Positions 24,345 through 32,830 are shown, counted from the first letter of the stretch. The stretch is DNA of 64,000 nucleotides from a bacterium (GCA_028821265.1 JAPPGU010000082.1:1-64000), one strand, 5' to 3'. Numbers and translations are program-made. Notes: a model not told the origin generated them from the sequence alone.

Positions 24345-24824
24345 ATGACCGACGACCGCAAGGAAACCGACGCTCCGGCATCGGCCGGCGGCCTCATGGT
24401 GGTGGAGACCTCCACCGAAGAGGAAGACATTCCGGACCGGATCGAGGAGCCCGCCAAGCTACTCCGGATCGCGTCCATGACCCGCTCCATGCTGGAGGAG
24501 GTCAGGACCGCCACGCTCGATGAAGAAGGGCGAGCGCGGTTGAAGGCGGTCTTCGACGCCACTCTGGAGCAGCTCCACACGGTGCTGACCGATGATCTAC
24601 GGGAGGAATTGTCCGAGGTGTTCGTCCCTCTCGACGAGGGAGTTCCGACCCAGGCAGAGATCCGGGTGGCCCAGGCCCAGCTGATCGGCTGGTTGGAGGG
24701 CCTGTTCAACGGTATCCAGGCGGCCATCATGACCCAGCAGATGGCCGCTCGCGCCCAACTAAAGCAGATCAGGGGCGGCCCCCCACCCGACGAGGACCAC
24801 GGCGGAGGCGGCCTCTATCTGTAG
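24345..24824 (+). CDS. bpa: Bacterial proteasome activator Bpa (PafE, DUF2587)
   Basis: 159 residues from the ATG behind GGAGGAG. It closely follows the mycobacterial Bpa pattern: E-E-P-A-K-L-L-R-I-A-S-M, L-L/M-E-E-V-R-T-A-x-L-D-E, D-L-R-E-E-L, and the strongly conserved A-E-I-R-V-A-Q-A-Q-L-I-G-W-L-E-G-L-F-N block followed by Q-Q-M-A-A-R-A-Q-L. The C-terminus ends G-L-Y-L, like the G-Q-Y-L tail whose Y-L docks in the 20S proteasome pocket. Bpa rings open the proteasome gate without ATP. This implies a 20S proteasome elsewhere in the genome; prcBA is not in the window. Confidence 0.93.
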   Translation: MTDDRKETDAPASAGGLMVVETSTEEEDIPDRIEEPAKLLRIASMTRSMLEEVRTATLDEEGRARLKAVFDATLEQLHTVLTDDLREELSEVFVPLDEGVPTQAEIRVAQAQLIGWLEGLFNGIQAAIMTQQMAARAQLKQIRGGPPPDEDHGGGGLYL

Positions 24825-24830
24825 CCGTAC

Positions 24831-25565
24831 GTGACCCTGGAGCTGGTCCTACTCCTGGTGGCAGGGTTCGCCACCGGCTTCATCAACGCGGTGGCCGGTG
24901 GGGGATCGGCCCTGACCATCCCGCTGCTCACGCTCATGTCCGACGCCAACATCGCCAACGGCACCAACCGGGTGCCGGTGTTGTTCGCCAACCTGGCCGG
25001 CATCGCCGGTTACCAGAGGGGAGATTCTGTCCCGTGGAACCGGATATCGGTGCTGATACCGCCGGTGCTGGCCGGCGCCGGACTGGGAGCGTGGATCGCC
25101 ACCCTGATCCCGCCGGACGGTATGCAGCGGGTTTTTGCGGTCGTGCTGTTGCTGGTGGCGGTCTCGGCGGTGGTCAACACCAAGCAGTGGCTGGAGGAGG
25201 CACCGTCCCGGCTGGGCCCCGTCGGTCGGTCCGTCGCCTTCTTCTTCATCGGTTTCTACGGAGGGTTCGTCCAGATCGGGGTGGGGATCCTCCTGCTGAC
25301 CGCCCTGGTGCTCGGCTCCGGGTTCAGCATGCTGAGGGGGAACGGCGCCAAGGTGGTGATCATCGCCGCCTACTCGCTGATCACGCTGCCGTTCTACTTC
25401 TGGGCCGGGCACGTGGACCTGCGGCTCGGCGTGATCCTGGCCTTCGGGTTCTCGTCGGGCGCCTACCTGGCCGCGCGGCTGGCAGTACGCAAGGGGTCTG
25501 CCTGGGCGAGGTGGGTGCTGGTGGTCGCGGCGGTGGGGGCGGCTATCAGGATGATGTTCTGGTAG
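24831..25565 (+). CDS. TSUP (TauE/SafE) family membrane transporter
   Basis: 244 residues from a GTG six bases after bpa. About eight membrane helices in two repeats: the first has G-F-A-T-G-F-I-N-A-V-A-G-G-G-S and the second G-F-Y-G-G-F-V-Q-I-G-V-G, the paired glycine-rich signatures of the family. A T-N-R-V-P-V-L-F segment follows the first repeat. Members export sulfite, sulfoacetate or related anions; the substrate here cannot be told. The last base of the TAG stop is the first base of a palindromic repeat. Confidence 0.9.
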   Translation: MTLELVLLLVAGFATGFINAVAGGGSALTIPLLTLMSDANIANGTNRVPVLFANLAGIAGYQRGDSVPWNRISVLIPPVLAGAGLGAWIATLIPPDGMQRVFAVVLLLVAVSAVVNTKQWLEEAPSRLGPVGRSVAFFFIGFYGGFVQIGVGILLLTALVLGSGFSMLRGNGAKVVIIAAYSLITLPFYFWAGHVDLRLGVILAFGFSSGAYLAARLAVRKGSAWARWVLVVAAVGAAIRMMFW

Positions 25566-25665
25566 GAGGGTGCCGAAAGAGGCGGAGATTGGTTGGCCCG
25601 CGATGCTCCTAGCTGGGGTTTCGTATCCAGCTATCGGGCCAGCGGGACGATTCTCAACACCCTCC
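25565..25665 (+). repeat. ~100-bp palindromic repeat, copy after the TSUP gene
   Basis: It begins GGAGGGTGCCGAAAGA at the stop codon of the TSUP gene, contains GGTTGGCCCGCGATG and the central TGGGGTTTCGT, and closes with CGGGCCAGCGGGACG and CAACACCCTCC. The ends are imperfect inverted repeats of each other. The GGTTGGCCCGCGATG and GGGGTTTCGT blocks are shared with the copy at 51682. On transcription it forms a long hairpin between this gene and the convergent infA. Confidence 0.8.
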
Positions 25666-25704
25666 TAGCCGGTGTCTGGTCTGCGGGCCACCGGCGACCG
25701 GCTA

Positions 25705-25926
25705 CTACTTGTATCGCCAGACGATGCGCCCGCGGCTGGGGTCGTAGGCGGACAGCTCTACGTCGACTCGGTCGCCCGGGAGGATACGGATGAACCGTCC
25801 CCGTCTCATCTTGCCCGAGGCTCGGGCGAGCACCTCGAGGCCACCATCGATCTTCACGTTGAACATGGCGTTGGGCAGGGTCTCGACAACGCTGCCTTGA
25901 ACCCGTAGCACGTCATCCTTGGGCAA
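25705..25926 (-). CDS. infA: Translation initiation factor IF-1
   Basis: 73 residues, the normal length. The start is a TTG behind GAGAGGA; the earlier ATG of the open frame would fuse an unrelated N-terminus. The S1-like OB fold is recognisable in [18 protein letters not shown] (family G-K-M-R), I-R-I-L-P-G-D-R-V and the closing [11 protein letters not shown]-1 binds the ribosomal A site. It is apart from the rpmJ-rpsM region where actinobacterial infA usually sits; it lies 100 bp downstream of an MFS gene on the same strand. It may be a second copy; the rest of the genome decides. Confidence 0.92.
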   Translation of the reverse strand: MPKDDVLRVQGSVVETLPNAMFNVKIDGGLEVLARASGKMRRGRFIRILPGDRVDVELSAYDPSRGRIVWRYK

Positions 25927-26026
25927 GAAGGGTCCTCTCTGTAGCGGGTATGTGGCCGGGCTCCGGGGGTGCTGAGGCCCTGACCGGCCAAGGCTAACGC
26001 ATGGCGCCTGCCGCTGGAGGGCTGGG

Positions 26027-27475
26027 CTAGCCGGATGTCTCGTCAACCGGGTCGGATATCCGGCCGAGGGCCCGGCGCCCCCGCTCGGCCAGCACGGCCC
26101 GCGCCCGGGCGATGTCGTCCGGACACGTTCGGGACGCCATCCAGTAGCACAGGCCCGTCGGGATGAAGAAGACCTGGAAGAGAGCTAGGCCGATGGCGTA
26201 GTTCAACGGCGCCGCGAAGCTGGCAGCGAGCGCCGCGGCCACCGGAACGGTGAGTCCGTTCCCGGCCGCCCGCGACACCCCGTTGGAAAGGTTGGCGATC
26301 CCGAACATGGTCCCCCGATGCTCGGGCAGGTTCACGTCGGAGATCAGGGCGAACCAGTTGGGGGAGTCGGCCGAACTGAGGACGACCGCCACCAGGATCA
26401 GCAGGAAGGCGCTCGCCGCGTACGGGTTGGTGACAACGCTGCGGAGAGTGGCCAGGACGATTGCCATACTTCCCTGGTCCGTGGGGATTTCGAGGCCGCG
26501 CAACGGGATGAAGAAGAACGCCACGAAGAAGGGGATGGCGCCCAGGATGCCGGCTGCTGAGATGGCGGCTCGGGCCCGGGCGGTCCTGCGCTGGAGGCGG
26601 TCGCCCAGATGCCCCGCCAGGATGGAGGCAATCCCACCCAGCTGGAACATGGCGCCGAAGACAGCTCCTACCGCCGTAGCGGTGGCAAGGTCGTACCCGT
26701 CAGCCTCGACCTTGCCCTGGTACAGGAGGGGCACCCAGACCAACGATCCGTACGCCAATTGGGCGGTCAGGCCCTGGAGAACCAGCCACGGGTTGGTGCG
26801 GATCTTCCAGAGCTTCCTCATGTCGGATCGCTCGATGCGGTAGTCGTAGGTTCCTCCGGCGGCCAGCGCCTCGGCCAGCTCCGGCTCCGCCCGGCCCCGG
26901 TGTGCTTCGGCCGTGGTCAGGTACAAAAGGGCCACCGCGGCGCCGACCAGTGCCAAGCCGATAAACGGGCGCCTCCAGTCGGACGCGCCCAGGACGCCGC
27001 CCACCAGGATGCCCAGGAAGCCGCCCGCACCCTGGGAGAGCCCCCAGAAGCTCATCGCCAGACCTCGACGCCGTGGGGGGATGAAGTCGGAGATCACCGA
27101 GAATCCCACGGAGGCTATGGCGCCCAGGCCGGCACCGACCAGGACCGACCACAGCGCCAGTTCGGTGAGGGATCCCGATCTCGCCGCCAGCAGCAGGCCA
27201 CCGCTCCATGCCAGCGTGGCCCAGAAGAGTAGGGGCTTGCGTCGTGACCGATCGCCTATGTATCCCCAGCCCACCGCGCTCAGAGCGGTTACGAGGATGA
27301 TCAAGGCGGTGACCGCCGCCACGCCGGCCTGGCTCTCTCCGAGGTCGGCGGCTATTACGTTCGTGAGTACCGGATAGAGCGCGATTGCAGCGTTGTCCAG
27401 TGACGCCAGGACCACGAAGATCGTTATCGTGTAGACCACACGAGCCTTGTCGTGAGCCTTAAAGAGCCTGGTCAT
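26027..27475 (-). CDS. Major facilitator superfamily transporter
   Basis: 482 residues from the ATG at 27475; a longer form from 27535 would add 20 basic residues. Twelve membrane helices are readily drawn, with a long central loop (about 190-235). The MFS motif A after helix 2 reads [10 protein letters not shown], and a second half-motif [10 protein letters not shown] follows helix 8. The F[13 protein letters not shown] block resembles sphingolipid-exporter-like (Spns) and sugar-phosphate relatives. The substrate is unknown. It is divergently transcribed from the small HTH gene. Confidence 0.88.
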   Translation of the reverse strand: MTRLFKAHDKARVVYTITIFVVLASLDNAAIALYPVLTNVIAADLGESQAGVAAVTALIILVTALSAVGWGYIGDRSRRKPLLFWATLAWSGGLLLAARSGSLTELALWSVLVGAGLGAIASVGFSVISDFIPPRRRGLAMSFWGLSQGAGGFLGILVGGVLGASDWRRPFIGLALVGAAVALLYLTTAEAHRGRAEPELAEALAAGGTYDYRIERSDMRKLWKIRTNPWLVLQGLTAQLAYGSLVWVPLLYQGKVEADGYDLATATAVGAVFGAMFQLGGIASILAGHLGDRLQRRTARARAAISAAGILGAIPFFVAFFFIPLRGLEIPTDQGSMAIVLATLRSVVTNPYAASAFLLILVAVVLSSADSPNWFALISDVNLPEHRGTMFGIANLSNGVSRAAGNGLTVPVAAALAASFAAPLNYAIGLALFQVFFIPTGLCYWMASRTCPDDIARARAVLAERGRRALGRISDPVDETSG

Positions 27476-27661
27476 TCGTACATTTCCGGTATGGTCGCGC
27501 TCCTTGGCGTGCCTCTTCGAGCCTATTGTTGGCAATAGTCATAGAATTACGCTAAACTATCCTAGTTACCCACGAGAGAGGCGGGCTTTGGCCGAAGGGT
27601 CAGACGCTTCTCCGGGTAGCCACAGGTAACCGTCATGGTATCCGACCAAGGAAGCGGGCTG

Positions 27662-27859
27662 ATGCAAAGCGAAGACAAGATTCTCGGCGCCAACGAGGTG
27701 GCCGACCTTCTGGGCATGGACGTCCAGATGATCCGGAAGTACGCGAGGGAAGGCCGCCTTCCCGCTTATCGCCTTCCGGGAGGTAGGACCTTCAAGTTCT
27801 TCCGTAGCGAGGTGCTGGACTTCGTCCGGGCTCATCCGGCGAGCACCGAAGGCAGCTGA
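27662..27859 (+). CDS. Small MerR/excisionase-type helix-turn-helix protein
   Basis: 65 residues from the ATG behind GGAAGCGGG; a longer start at 27635 is possible. The winged HTH pattern is clear: A-N-E-V-A-D-L-L-G-M-D-V-Q-M-I-R-K-Y, then A-R-E-G-R-L-P-A-Y-R-L-P-G-G-R-T-F-K-F and E-V-L-D-F-V. This is the DNA-binding helix set of BldC and phage excisionases (HTH_17). No phage genes are nearby, so a BldC-like regulator is more likely. It is divergent from the MFS gene, a possible target. Confidence 0.82.
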   Translation: MQSEDKILGANEVADLLGMDVQMIRKYAREGRLPAYRLPGGRTFKFFRSEVLDFVRAHPASTEGS

Positions 27860-27874
27860 TAACGCTCGTTAGTG

Positions 27875-27908
27875 GATAGGCCAGGCAGTGATCGTGTCCT
27901 GGCCTATC
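27875..27908. terminator. Hairpin between convergent HTH and GNAT genes
   Basis: GATAGGCCAGG and CCTGGCCTATC form a perfect 11-base stem around a 12-base loop. It begins 15 bases after the HTH gene stop and includes the TAG stop of the GNAT gene on the other strand. No T tract flanks it, so it may act as a bidirectional mRNA-end structure or a factor-assisted terminator. Confidence 0.65.
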
Positions 27909-28539
27909 GACCATTCTGGTCGCCGGAGTCCGGGTCCTCCATGCGGGGGTCCGTCCGGATCAGGCGCCGGTACTCGTGGTCGAGGAGGCCCCAGACCGAG
28001 TGGTCCATCCAGCGACCGCCCACTTGGATCTCCTCTCGCAGCACTCCTTCGCGCACGAACCCGAGTTTCGTAGCTACTCTCTCGCTCGCCTTGTTGCCCA
28101 CCGCTACGCGGAGCACCATACGGTGCATGGACAGCTCTTCGAACCCGATCCGGAGGGCCGCGCGGGTGGCTTCGGTGGCGATGCCTCGTCCCGTGTCCTC
28201 CGTTCTGATCCAGTAACCGATCTCGCCGGATCGCGAGCTGCGGGAGACATGCCAGATGCTGATGTTGCCTACGTGGCGATCGGGCCTGTCGTGGAGCCGG
28301 ATCGAGAAGTCGTAGGCCTTGCCTTCGCGCCACGAGCGCATGCTTTCCCGGACGAAGCCGGCCGCTCCAGCCCTCGTAAAGGTCCTGGTAGCCCAGGGTA
28401 GGAATTCGGCCAACTCCGTCTGGGAGTCGCGTACTGCGGCGTACAGGGCTTCGATGTCACGCCGCCTGAATGGCCGGAGCATCAAACGCTGCGTGTAGTG
28501 CTCGAGCGGGGGTAACACGTCTCGGGAAGGGATTCGCAT
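27904..28539 (-). CDS. GNAT-family N-acetyltransferase (RimJ/RimL-like)
   Basis: 211 residues from the ATG at 28539. The fold is RimJ/RimL-like: an opening Y-T-Q-R-L-M-L-R-P-F-R-R-R-D, then H-V-G-N-I-S-I, I-G-Y-W-I, the acetyl-CoA loop G-R-G-I-A-T-E-A-T-R-A, and H-R-M-V-L-R-V-A-x-G-N-x-A-S-E-R-V-A-x-K-L-G-F. This group acetylates N-termini of ribosomal proteins or small amines; the target is unknown. The end converges with the HTH gene over a shared hairpin. Confidence 0.9.
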   Translation of the reverse strand: MRIPSRDVLPPLEHYTQRLMLRPFRRRDIEALYAAVRDSQTELAEFLPWATRTFTRAGAAGFVRESMRSWREGKAYDFSIRLHDRPDRHVGNISIWHVSRSSRSGEIGYWIRTEDTGRGIATEATRAALRIGFEELSMHRMVLRVAVGNKASERVATKLGFVREGVLREEIQVGGRWMDHSVWGLLDHEYRRLIRTDPRMEDPDSGDQNGR

Positions 28540-28629
28540 GGCAATCGCGAGCCTATCCGGTATAGGGGGCCCCGGCCACCACTCCAATCCCTTCGCCCGG
28601 GCTTCTGGTCGCCCTTCTAGCATCTCCTG

Positions 28630-29169
28630 ATGGACCATCCCTGGAATCCCGCCCGCCTGCTGCCCGAGCCCCCGACCGGTAACGGAGCCCAGCAGGCGGC
28701 GGTGCTGGCCCCTCTGTACGAGGACGGCGACGATCTCAGACTGGTCCTGATACGTCGTCCGCTCCACATGCCCACGCACGGCGGTGACATTGCCTTCCCG
28801 GGGGGCAAGCCGCAACCGGGGGAGAGGCCGCTCGACACCGCCCTTCGCGAAGCTCGTGAGGAGGTCGGTATCGAGCCCGCCACGGTGGAGGTGCTCGGCT
28901 ACCTGCCCGCCATCCACACCGTGAGCTATCCGCTCCTGGTCGTGCCCGTGGTCGGACGACTCCCCGGAGTGCCCAGCCTGCGACCCGATCCGAACGAGGT
29001 GGATCGGATCCATACTCCGACAGTGGGTTCCCTACTTGACGAGACCCGCTGGCGGAGCAAGTCCTGGAGGGGCCACCAGGTGTACATGTTCGACCTCGAC
29101 GGCGACACCCTGTGGGGAGCGACGGCTCGCATGGTCCGCCGGCTGATCGGCCTGGAGCCGTACTGGTAG
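28630..29169 (+). CDS. Nudix hydrolase, CoA pyrophosphatase type
   Basis: 179 residues. The Nudix box G-x5-E-x7-R-E-x-x-E-E-x-G is complete (G-K-P-Q-P-G-E-R, then R-E-A-R-E-E-V-G-I). The preceding segment R-R-P-L-H-M-P-T-H-G-G-D-I-A-F-P-G-G follows the CoA-specific NuCoA pattern seen in NudL/PCD1, which split CoA and its oxidised forms into phosphopantetheine and 3',5'-ADP. Length is normal. The start at 28630 lacks a strong ribosome site. It converges on the phosphatase gene, with 13 bases between stops. Confidence 0.9.
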   Translation: MDHPWNPARLLPEPPTGNGAQQAAVLAPLYEDGDDLRLVLIRRPLHMPTHGGDIAFPGGKPQPGERPLDTALREAREEVGIEPATVEVLGYLPAIHTVSYPLLVVPVVGRLPGVPSLRPDPNEVDRIHTPTVGSLLDETRWRSKSWRGHQVYMFDLDGDTLWGATARMVRRLIGLEPYW

Positions 29170-29182
29170 AGGTGCTGCTCGG

Positions 29183-29962
29183 TTAGGCGCGACCGGTGAC
29201 GAGGTCGAGGACGGCATCGTGGATGTCTCCGTTGGTCGCCAGGCCGGTTCCGGACCGGAACGATGGTTCTCCGGCCAGGTCTGTGAACCTGCCGCCGGCC
29301 TCCGAGAGGATGACAACCATCGGCGCCACGTCCCATGGGTTGACGATCGGGTCGAGCATGACGTCCACCCGCCCCGAGGCCACCAGGCTGTAACCGTAGG
29401 CGTCGCCCCATCCCCGCAGCATCATCGGCCCGGCCTGGAGGCGTTCGGCCATGTCCTCCGTGAGCAGGTCGAACCCGCTGGTGCACAGTGCGGCGCCCTC
29501 CAGGTCGGACCGGCGGCGCACCGATACAGCGCGTTCGTTCAGATAGCAACCCCGGCCCCGGCCGGCCGCCATGGTCTCGCCGAGGGCGGGGAGGTCTATG
29601 ACTCCCACAGCCACGCCGTGCTCGTCCTCGAGAGCGAGGAGCGTCGCGAACAGCGGGACGCCCCGGATGAAGGACTGGGTGCCGTCGATGGGGTCGATGA
29701 ACCAGGTGCGTCCTGACGACCCGGTGGTGTCGGCGAACTCTTCCCCCACGATCCCGTCGTCGGGGAAGAGCCGGGCGATCTCGGTGCGGAGGAGCCGCTC
29801 TGCCGCCCGGTCCGCCTCCGTAACCGGGCTCCCGTCCCCCTTGACCATCACCTCTGTGGACCCGTCATACCAACGCAGGGTGAGCTTTCCGGCCAGCCGG
29901 GCCAGGTGGACGGCCTGGCTGAACAGCGATTCCTCGACCGGAGGTCCGGCTGACCGGCTCAC
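29183..29962 (-). CDS. hisN: Inositol-monophosphatase-family phosphatase, histidinol-phosphatase-like
   Basis: 259 residues from a GTG overlapping the cimA stop (GTGA); an upstream open frame to 30043 is discarded. The metal-binding motifs of the family are intact: G-E-E-F at about 75, W-F-I-D-P-I-D-G-T-Q-S-F near 90, and N-P-W-D-V-A-P near 215. Length and the P-I-D-G-T-Q-S-F-I-R-G-V-P stretch fit HisN, the actinobacterial histidinol-phosphate phosphatase, but inositol-1-phosphatase or 3'-phosphoadenosine phosphatase cannot be excluded. Coupling to cimA supports an amino acid biosynthesis role. Confidence 0.8.
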   Translation of the reverse strand: MSRSAGPPVEESLFSQAVHLARLAGKLTLRWYDGSTEVMVKGDGSPVTEADRAAERLLRTEIARLFPDDGIVGEEFADTTGSSGRTWFIDPIDGTQSFIRGVPLFATLLALEDEHGVAVGVIDLPALGETMAAGRGRGCYLNERAVSVRRRSDLEGAALCTSGFDLLTEDMAERLQAGPMMLRGWGDAYGYSLVASGRVDVMLDPIVNPWDVAPMVVILSEAGGRFTDLAGEPSFRSGTGLATNGDIHDAVLDLVTGRA

Positions 29963-31560
29963 GGTCGGCTGCTGCTCGCGCCGGCCGGTTCCGCGCCGGC
30001 CCGGAGCAGGCCGATGACGATCCCGTCCGCCATCGCCTCCCACGTGGCTTCGATGACGTTCTCGTGCACCCCGATGGAGCCCCAGGTCGACGGGCCGTCG
30101 CTCATCTCGATGAAGACCCTCACGACAGCGGCCGTCGAGGCGGTGGCGTCCAGGACGCGCACGTTGTAGTTGGTGAGGCGCAGCGTGTCGAGCTGGGGAT
30201 AGTGGTGCTTGAGTGCTTCCCTAACGGCATGGTCGAGGGCGTTGACCGGCCCGTTGCCCTCGCCGGTCCTTATCACCCGCTCGCCCCTGATCACGATCTT
30301 GACCGTAGCCTCCGCCATGACCAGCGCATCGGATCGGTGCTCGGTCGAGACGCGGAACGACTCCAACTCGAAATAGTCATGCGACCATCCGGCGGCCTGC
30401 CTCAGCATCAACTCGAAGGATCCGTCAGCCGCCTCGAAGTGGTATCCCCGGTTCTCCATGTGCTTGATCTCGTCCAGCACCTCGGCGGCCTGGGCGCCGG
30501 TGAGCGCGATGCCCAGGTCCCGGGCCTTGGCGAGTACGGTCGAGCGGCCCGAGAGCTCCGAGACCACGGTGCGTGTCCGGTTGCCTACCTGAGCCGGGTC
30601 CTGGTGCTCGTAGGCGTCGGGACGCCGGGCCAGCGCCGAGGTGTGCAAGCCGGCCTTGTGGGTGAAGGCCGATGCGCCGACGAACGGACTGTGGGGGTCG
30701 AGGCTGACGTTCACGATCTCTGCGATGTGGTGGGAGATGGGCGACAAGATCTTGAGCCGGCCCGGTTCGAGTACCGGGACTCCCATCTTCAGCACCAGGT
30801 CGGGGAGGATGGTGGAGAGGTCGGCGTTGCCGGTGCGCTCTCCGTAGCCGTTGATGCACCCCTGCACCTGGCGGATGCCCATCTCGACGGCGGTCAGCGA
30901 CGAGGCCACCGCACAGCCGGCATCGTTGTGGAAATGCACACCTAGTTCGGCGTCCGGAAGGGCCTGCTGGACCCGGTCGATGGCGCCGGCGATGTCGGGC
31001 AGCAGGCGCCCTCCGTTGGTATCGCACAGGACCAGGCGCTCGGCGCCCTCCTCGAGTGCGGCGCGGAGCACTCGGATTGCGAAGTCGAGGTTCGACCGGT
31101 AGCCGTCGAAGAAATGCTCCGCGTCGAAGAAGACGCGCCGGCCGTGGCGTCTCAGGTACGCCACCGATTCGGCCACCATCGCGACGCCGTCGTCGAGGTC
31201 CGTCAGTAGGGCTTCCCGGACGTGGTAGTCCCACGCCTTCCCGACGATGCAGACCACGTCTGTCTCCGCTTCGAGCAGGTTGAGCATCTGCGGATCGCCC
31301 TCGACAGAGCGGCGGGGCCGGCGGGTGGCGCCGAACGCAGTGAGGGAGGCGGTCCGGAGGTTGAGTTCGGAACGTGCCCGCTTGAAGAACTCGCTGTCCT
31401 TCGGGTTGGCCCCGGGCCAACCACCCTCGATGTAGCCGACGCCGAGGTCGTCCAGCAGGGCGGCGATCCGCAGCTTGTCGGAGACGGTCAGCGAGATGCC
31501 TTCCTGCTGCGCCCCGTCGCGCAGGGTGGTGTCGTAGATTTCGAGTCGGGGATGTGCCAT
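29959..31560 (-). CDS. cimA: (R)-citramalate synthase
   Basis: 533 residues from the ATG behind GGAGG. CimA condenses pyruvate with acetyl-CoA to citramalate, leading to 2-oxobutanoate and isoleucine without threonine. The catalytic TIM barrel has Y-D-T-T-L-R-D-G-A-Q-Q-E-G near the N-terminus, D-x-E-H-F-F-D-G-Y, C-D-T-N-G-G and the metal site V-H-F-H-N-D-A. G-Y-G-E-R-T-G-N-A-D, with R-T-G-N, and H-K-A-G-L-H support the CimA/long LeuA-like branch. A C-terminal LeuA regulatory domain is present (about 400-530), which in relatives binds isoleucine. A leader peptide and attenuator lie upstream. Confidence 0.93.
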   Translation of the reverse strand: MAHPRLEIYDTTLRDGAQQEGISLTVSDKLRIAALLDDLGVGYIEGGWPGANPKDSEFFKRARSELNLRTASLTAFGATRRPRRSVEGDPQMLNLLEAETDVVCIVGKAWDYHVREALLTDLDDGVAMVAESVAYLRRHGRRVFFDAEHFFDGYRSNLDFAIRVLRAALEEGAERLVLCDTNGGRLLPDIAGAIDRVQQALPDAELGVHFHNDAGCAVASSLTAVEMGIRQVQGCINGYGERTGNADLSTILPDLVLKMGVPVLEPGRLKILSPISHHIAEIVNVSLDPHSPFVGASAFTHKAGLHTSALARRPDAYEHQDPAQVGNRTRTVVSELSGRSTVLAKARDLGIALTGAQAAEVLDEIKHMENRGYHFEAADGSFELMLRQAAGWSHDYFELESFRVSTEHRSDALVMAEATVKIVIRGERVIRTGEGNGPVNALDHAVREALKHHYPQLDTLRLTNYNVRVLDATASTAAVVRVFIEMSDGPSTWGSIGVHENVIEATWEAMADGIVIGLLRAGAEPAGASSSRP

Positions 31561-31612
31561 GCAAGCCTCCCTCCCTCTGTGAAGGCCGGCGGACGTTCGT
31601 TGCCAAATAAAG

Positions 31613-31636
31613 AACCCTGCGCCGGGGCGCAGGGTT
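31613..31636 (-). terminator. Attenuator terminator hairpin upstream of cimA
   Basis: On the minus strand AACCCTGCGC pairs perfectly with GCGCAGGGTT around a four-base loop, and CTTTATTTGG follows. This is an intrinsic-terminator layout, 53 bases before the cimA ATG and inside its leader, so it should regulate cimA rather than end an upstream gene. Confidence 0.75.
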
Positions 31637-31638
31637 GC

Positions 31639-31664
31639 GGGCACAGGGTCGTTTCCCTATGCCC
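31639..31664 (-). promoter_or_regulatory. Leader hairpin upstream of the cimA attenuator
   Basis: GGGCATAGGG and CCCTGTGCCC form a 10-base stem with one mismatch-type pair around a six-base loop, starting at the last base of the leader-peptide stop. Its second arm (CCCTGTGC) can also pair with GCGCAGGG of the terminator stem, offering the mutually exclusive foldings an attenuator needs. The exact switching scheme is inference. Confidence 0.6.
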
Positions 31665-31696
31665 TAATCGATAATGATCCCGGTGTGGATACTCAT
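31664..31696 (-). CDS. Isoleucine-rich leader peptide of cimA
   Basis: A ten-codon frame, MSIHTGIIID, ends in TAG directly before the leader hairpin. Four of ten codons are isoleucine, three of them consecutive. This is what ribosome-mediated attenuation needs for a gene of isoleucine synthesis. The ATG lies only a few bases after the predicted transcription start, so translation would be leaderless or nearly so, which actinobacteria allow. A longer frame from an ATG at 31723 would start inside the promoter and is less likely. Confidence 0.65.
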   Translation of the reverse strand: MSIHTGIIID

Positions 31697-31706
31697 CTCC
31701 GGCCCG

Positions 31707-31735
31707 AGTGTCGCTGATCCCATCCGGTATGTCAA
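31707..31735 (-). promoter_or_regulatory. Predicted promoter of cimA
   Basis: TTGACA (31735-31730) is a perfect -35 element, and GACACT (31712-31707) follows after exactly 17 bases as a -10-like element. Transcription should begin near 31700, just before the leader peptide. Confidence 0.6.
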
Positions 31736-31843
31736 CACCCAATCCGGAAGCCGCCGGTGGATCGCCGTACCGCGAACCCCGACCATTTAGCAGTCATCGG
31801 GCGGTCCGCGTAACCTCTGGATGACCTGAGCGGAGGTGATGAG

Positions 31844-32830
31844 GTGACCACGAGAAGGGTCTTTTCGGGGATCCAGCCCAGCGGTGACATCCACATCGGC
31901 AACTACATGGGAGCGCTCCGCAACTGGGTAGCCATGCAGGACGAGTACGCCACGGTCTACTGCGTGGTCGATCTCCATGCCCTGACCCTCCCTCAGGACC
32001 CGGCCGAACTGGCGCGAGCCCGGGTGCGGACCGCCAAGATCCTGCTGGCGGCGGGGATCGATCCCGGCCGCTCCCTGGTCTACTACCAGAGCCAGGTTCC
32101 GCAGCACGCCGAACTGTCCTGGATCATGGGAACCTTCGCCTCGATGGGCCAGCTGGGCCGGATGACCCAGTACAAGGAGAAGGAAGACAAGGGCGGGCAG
32201 AACCTGGGTCTGTTCTCCTATCCGGTGCTGATGGCAGCCGACATCCTGATCCACCGAGTGCATGCCGTGCCGGTCGGCAACGACCAGACCCAGCACCTCG
32301 AGTTCACCCGTGATCTCGTTGACCGGTTCAATTCCCGCTACGGGAACTTCTTCCCCGTGCCCGAACAGATAACCCCGCCCGTGGGAGCACGGGTGATGTC
32401 CCTGAAGGACCCCACCTCCAAGATGTCCAAGTCCGACCCGGATCCGAGCTCGCGGATAATCGTGACCGACGACACCGACACCATCGTCACCAAGGTCCGG
32501 CGGGCAGTCACCGACTCCGGCAAGCTGGTCGCCTACGACGTGGAGCGCAAGCCCGGGATCAGCAACCTGCTGGACATCCTGTCCGCGTTCACCGGCCGTA
32601 GCGTTCACGAACTGGCGGAGGAGTACCGCTCCGCCGGCTACGGACGGTTCAAGCAGACCGTTGCCGAGGCGGTGATCTCGGGGCTGTCGCCCGTGCGCCG
32701 AGCCTATCTCGACCTGGACGACCATGATGTGGAGCGGATCATGTCAGAGGGCGCCGAAGCGGCCCGAACCAGGGCAGAGGAGACCATGGCCGGCGTTCGC
32801 AGCCTGATCGGCCTCAGTCAGGACAACTAG
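31844..32830 (+). CDS. trpS: Tryptophanyl-tRNA synthetase
   Basis: 328 residues from a GTG; GGAGGTGATGAG lies upstream. The class Ic catalytic core has the HIGH-like G-D-I-H-I-G-N-Y near residue 14-21, the D-L-H-A-L-T segment, Q-Y-K-E-K for subunit contact, P-V-L-M-A-A-D-I-L for tryptophan binding, and K-M-S-K-S-D at about 195. It charges tRNA-Trp. The gene is divergent from cimA. Its stop overlaps that of the convergent CPBP gene within one CTAG. Confidence 0.96.
   Translation: MTTRRVFSGIQPSGDIHIGNYMGALRNWVAMQDEYATVYCVVDLHALTLPQDPAELARARVRTAKILLAAGIDPGRSLVYYQSQVPQHAELSWIMGTFASMGQLGRMTQYKEKEDKGGQNLGLFSYPVLMAADILIHRVHAVPVGNDQTQHLEFTRDLVDRFNSRYGNFFPVPEQITPPVGARVMSLKDPTSKMSKSDPDPSSRIIVTDDTDTIVTKVRRAVTDSGKLVAYDVERKPGISNLLDILSAFTGRSVHELAEEYRSAGYGRFKQTVAEAVISGLSPVRRAYLDLDDHDVERIMSEGAEAARTRAEETMAGVRSLIGLSQDN

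Noticed and set aside
27662-27859. Phage excisionase
   Set aside because: Sequence fits the excisionase/BldC helix-turn-helix, but no integrase or phage genes are near, so a small regulator is the safer reading.
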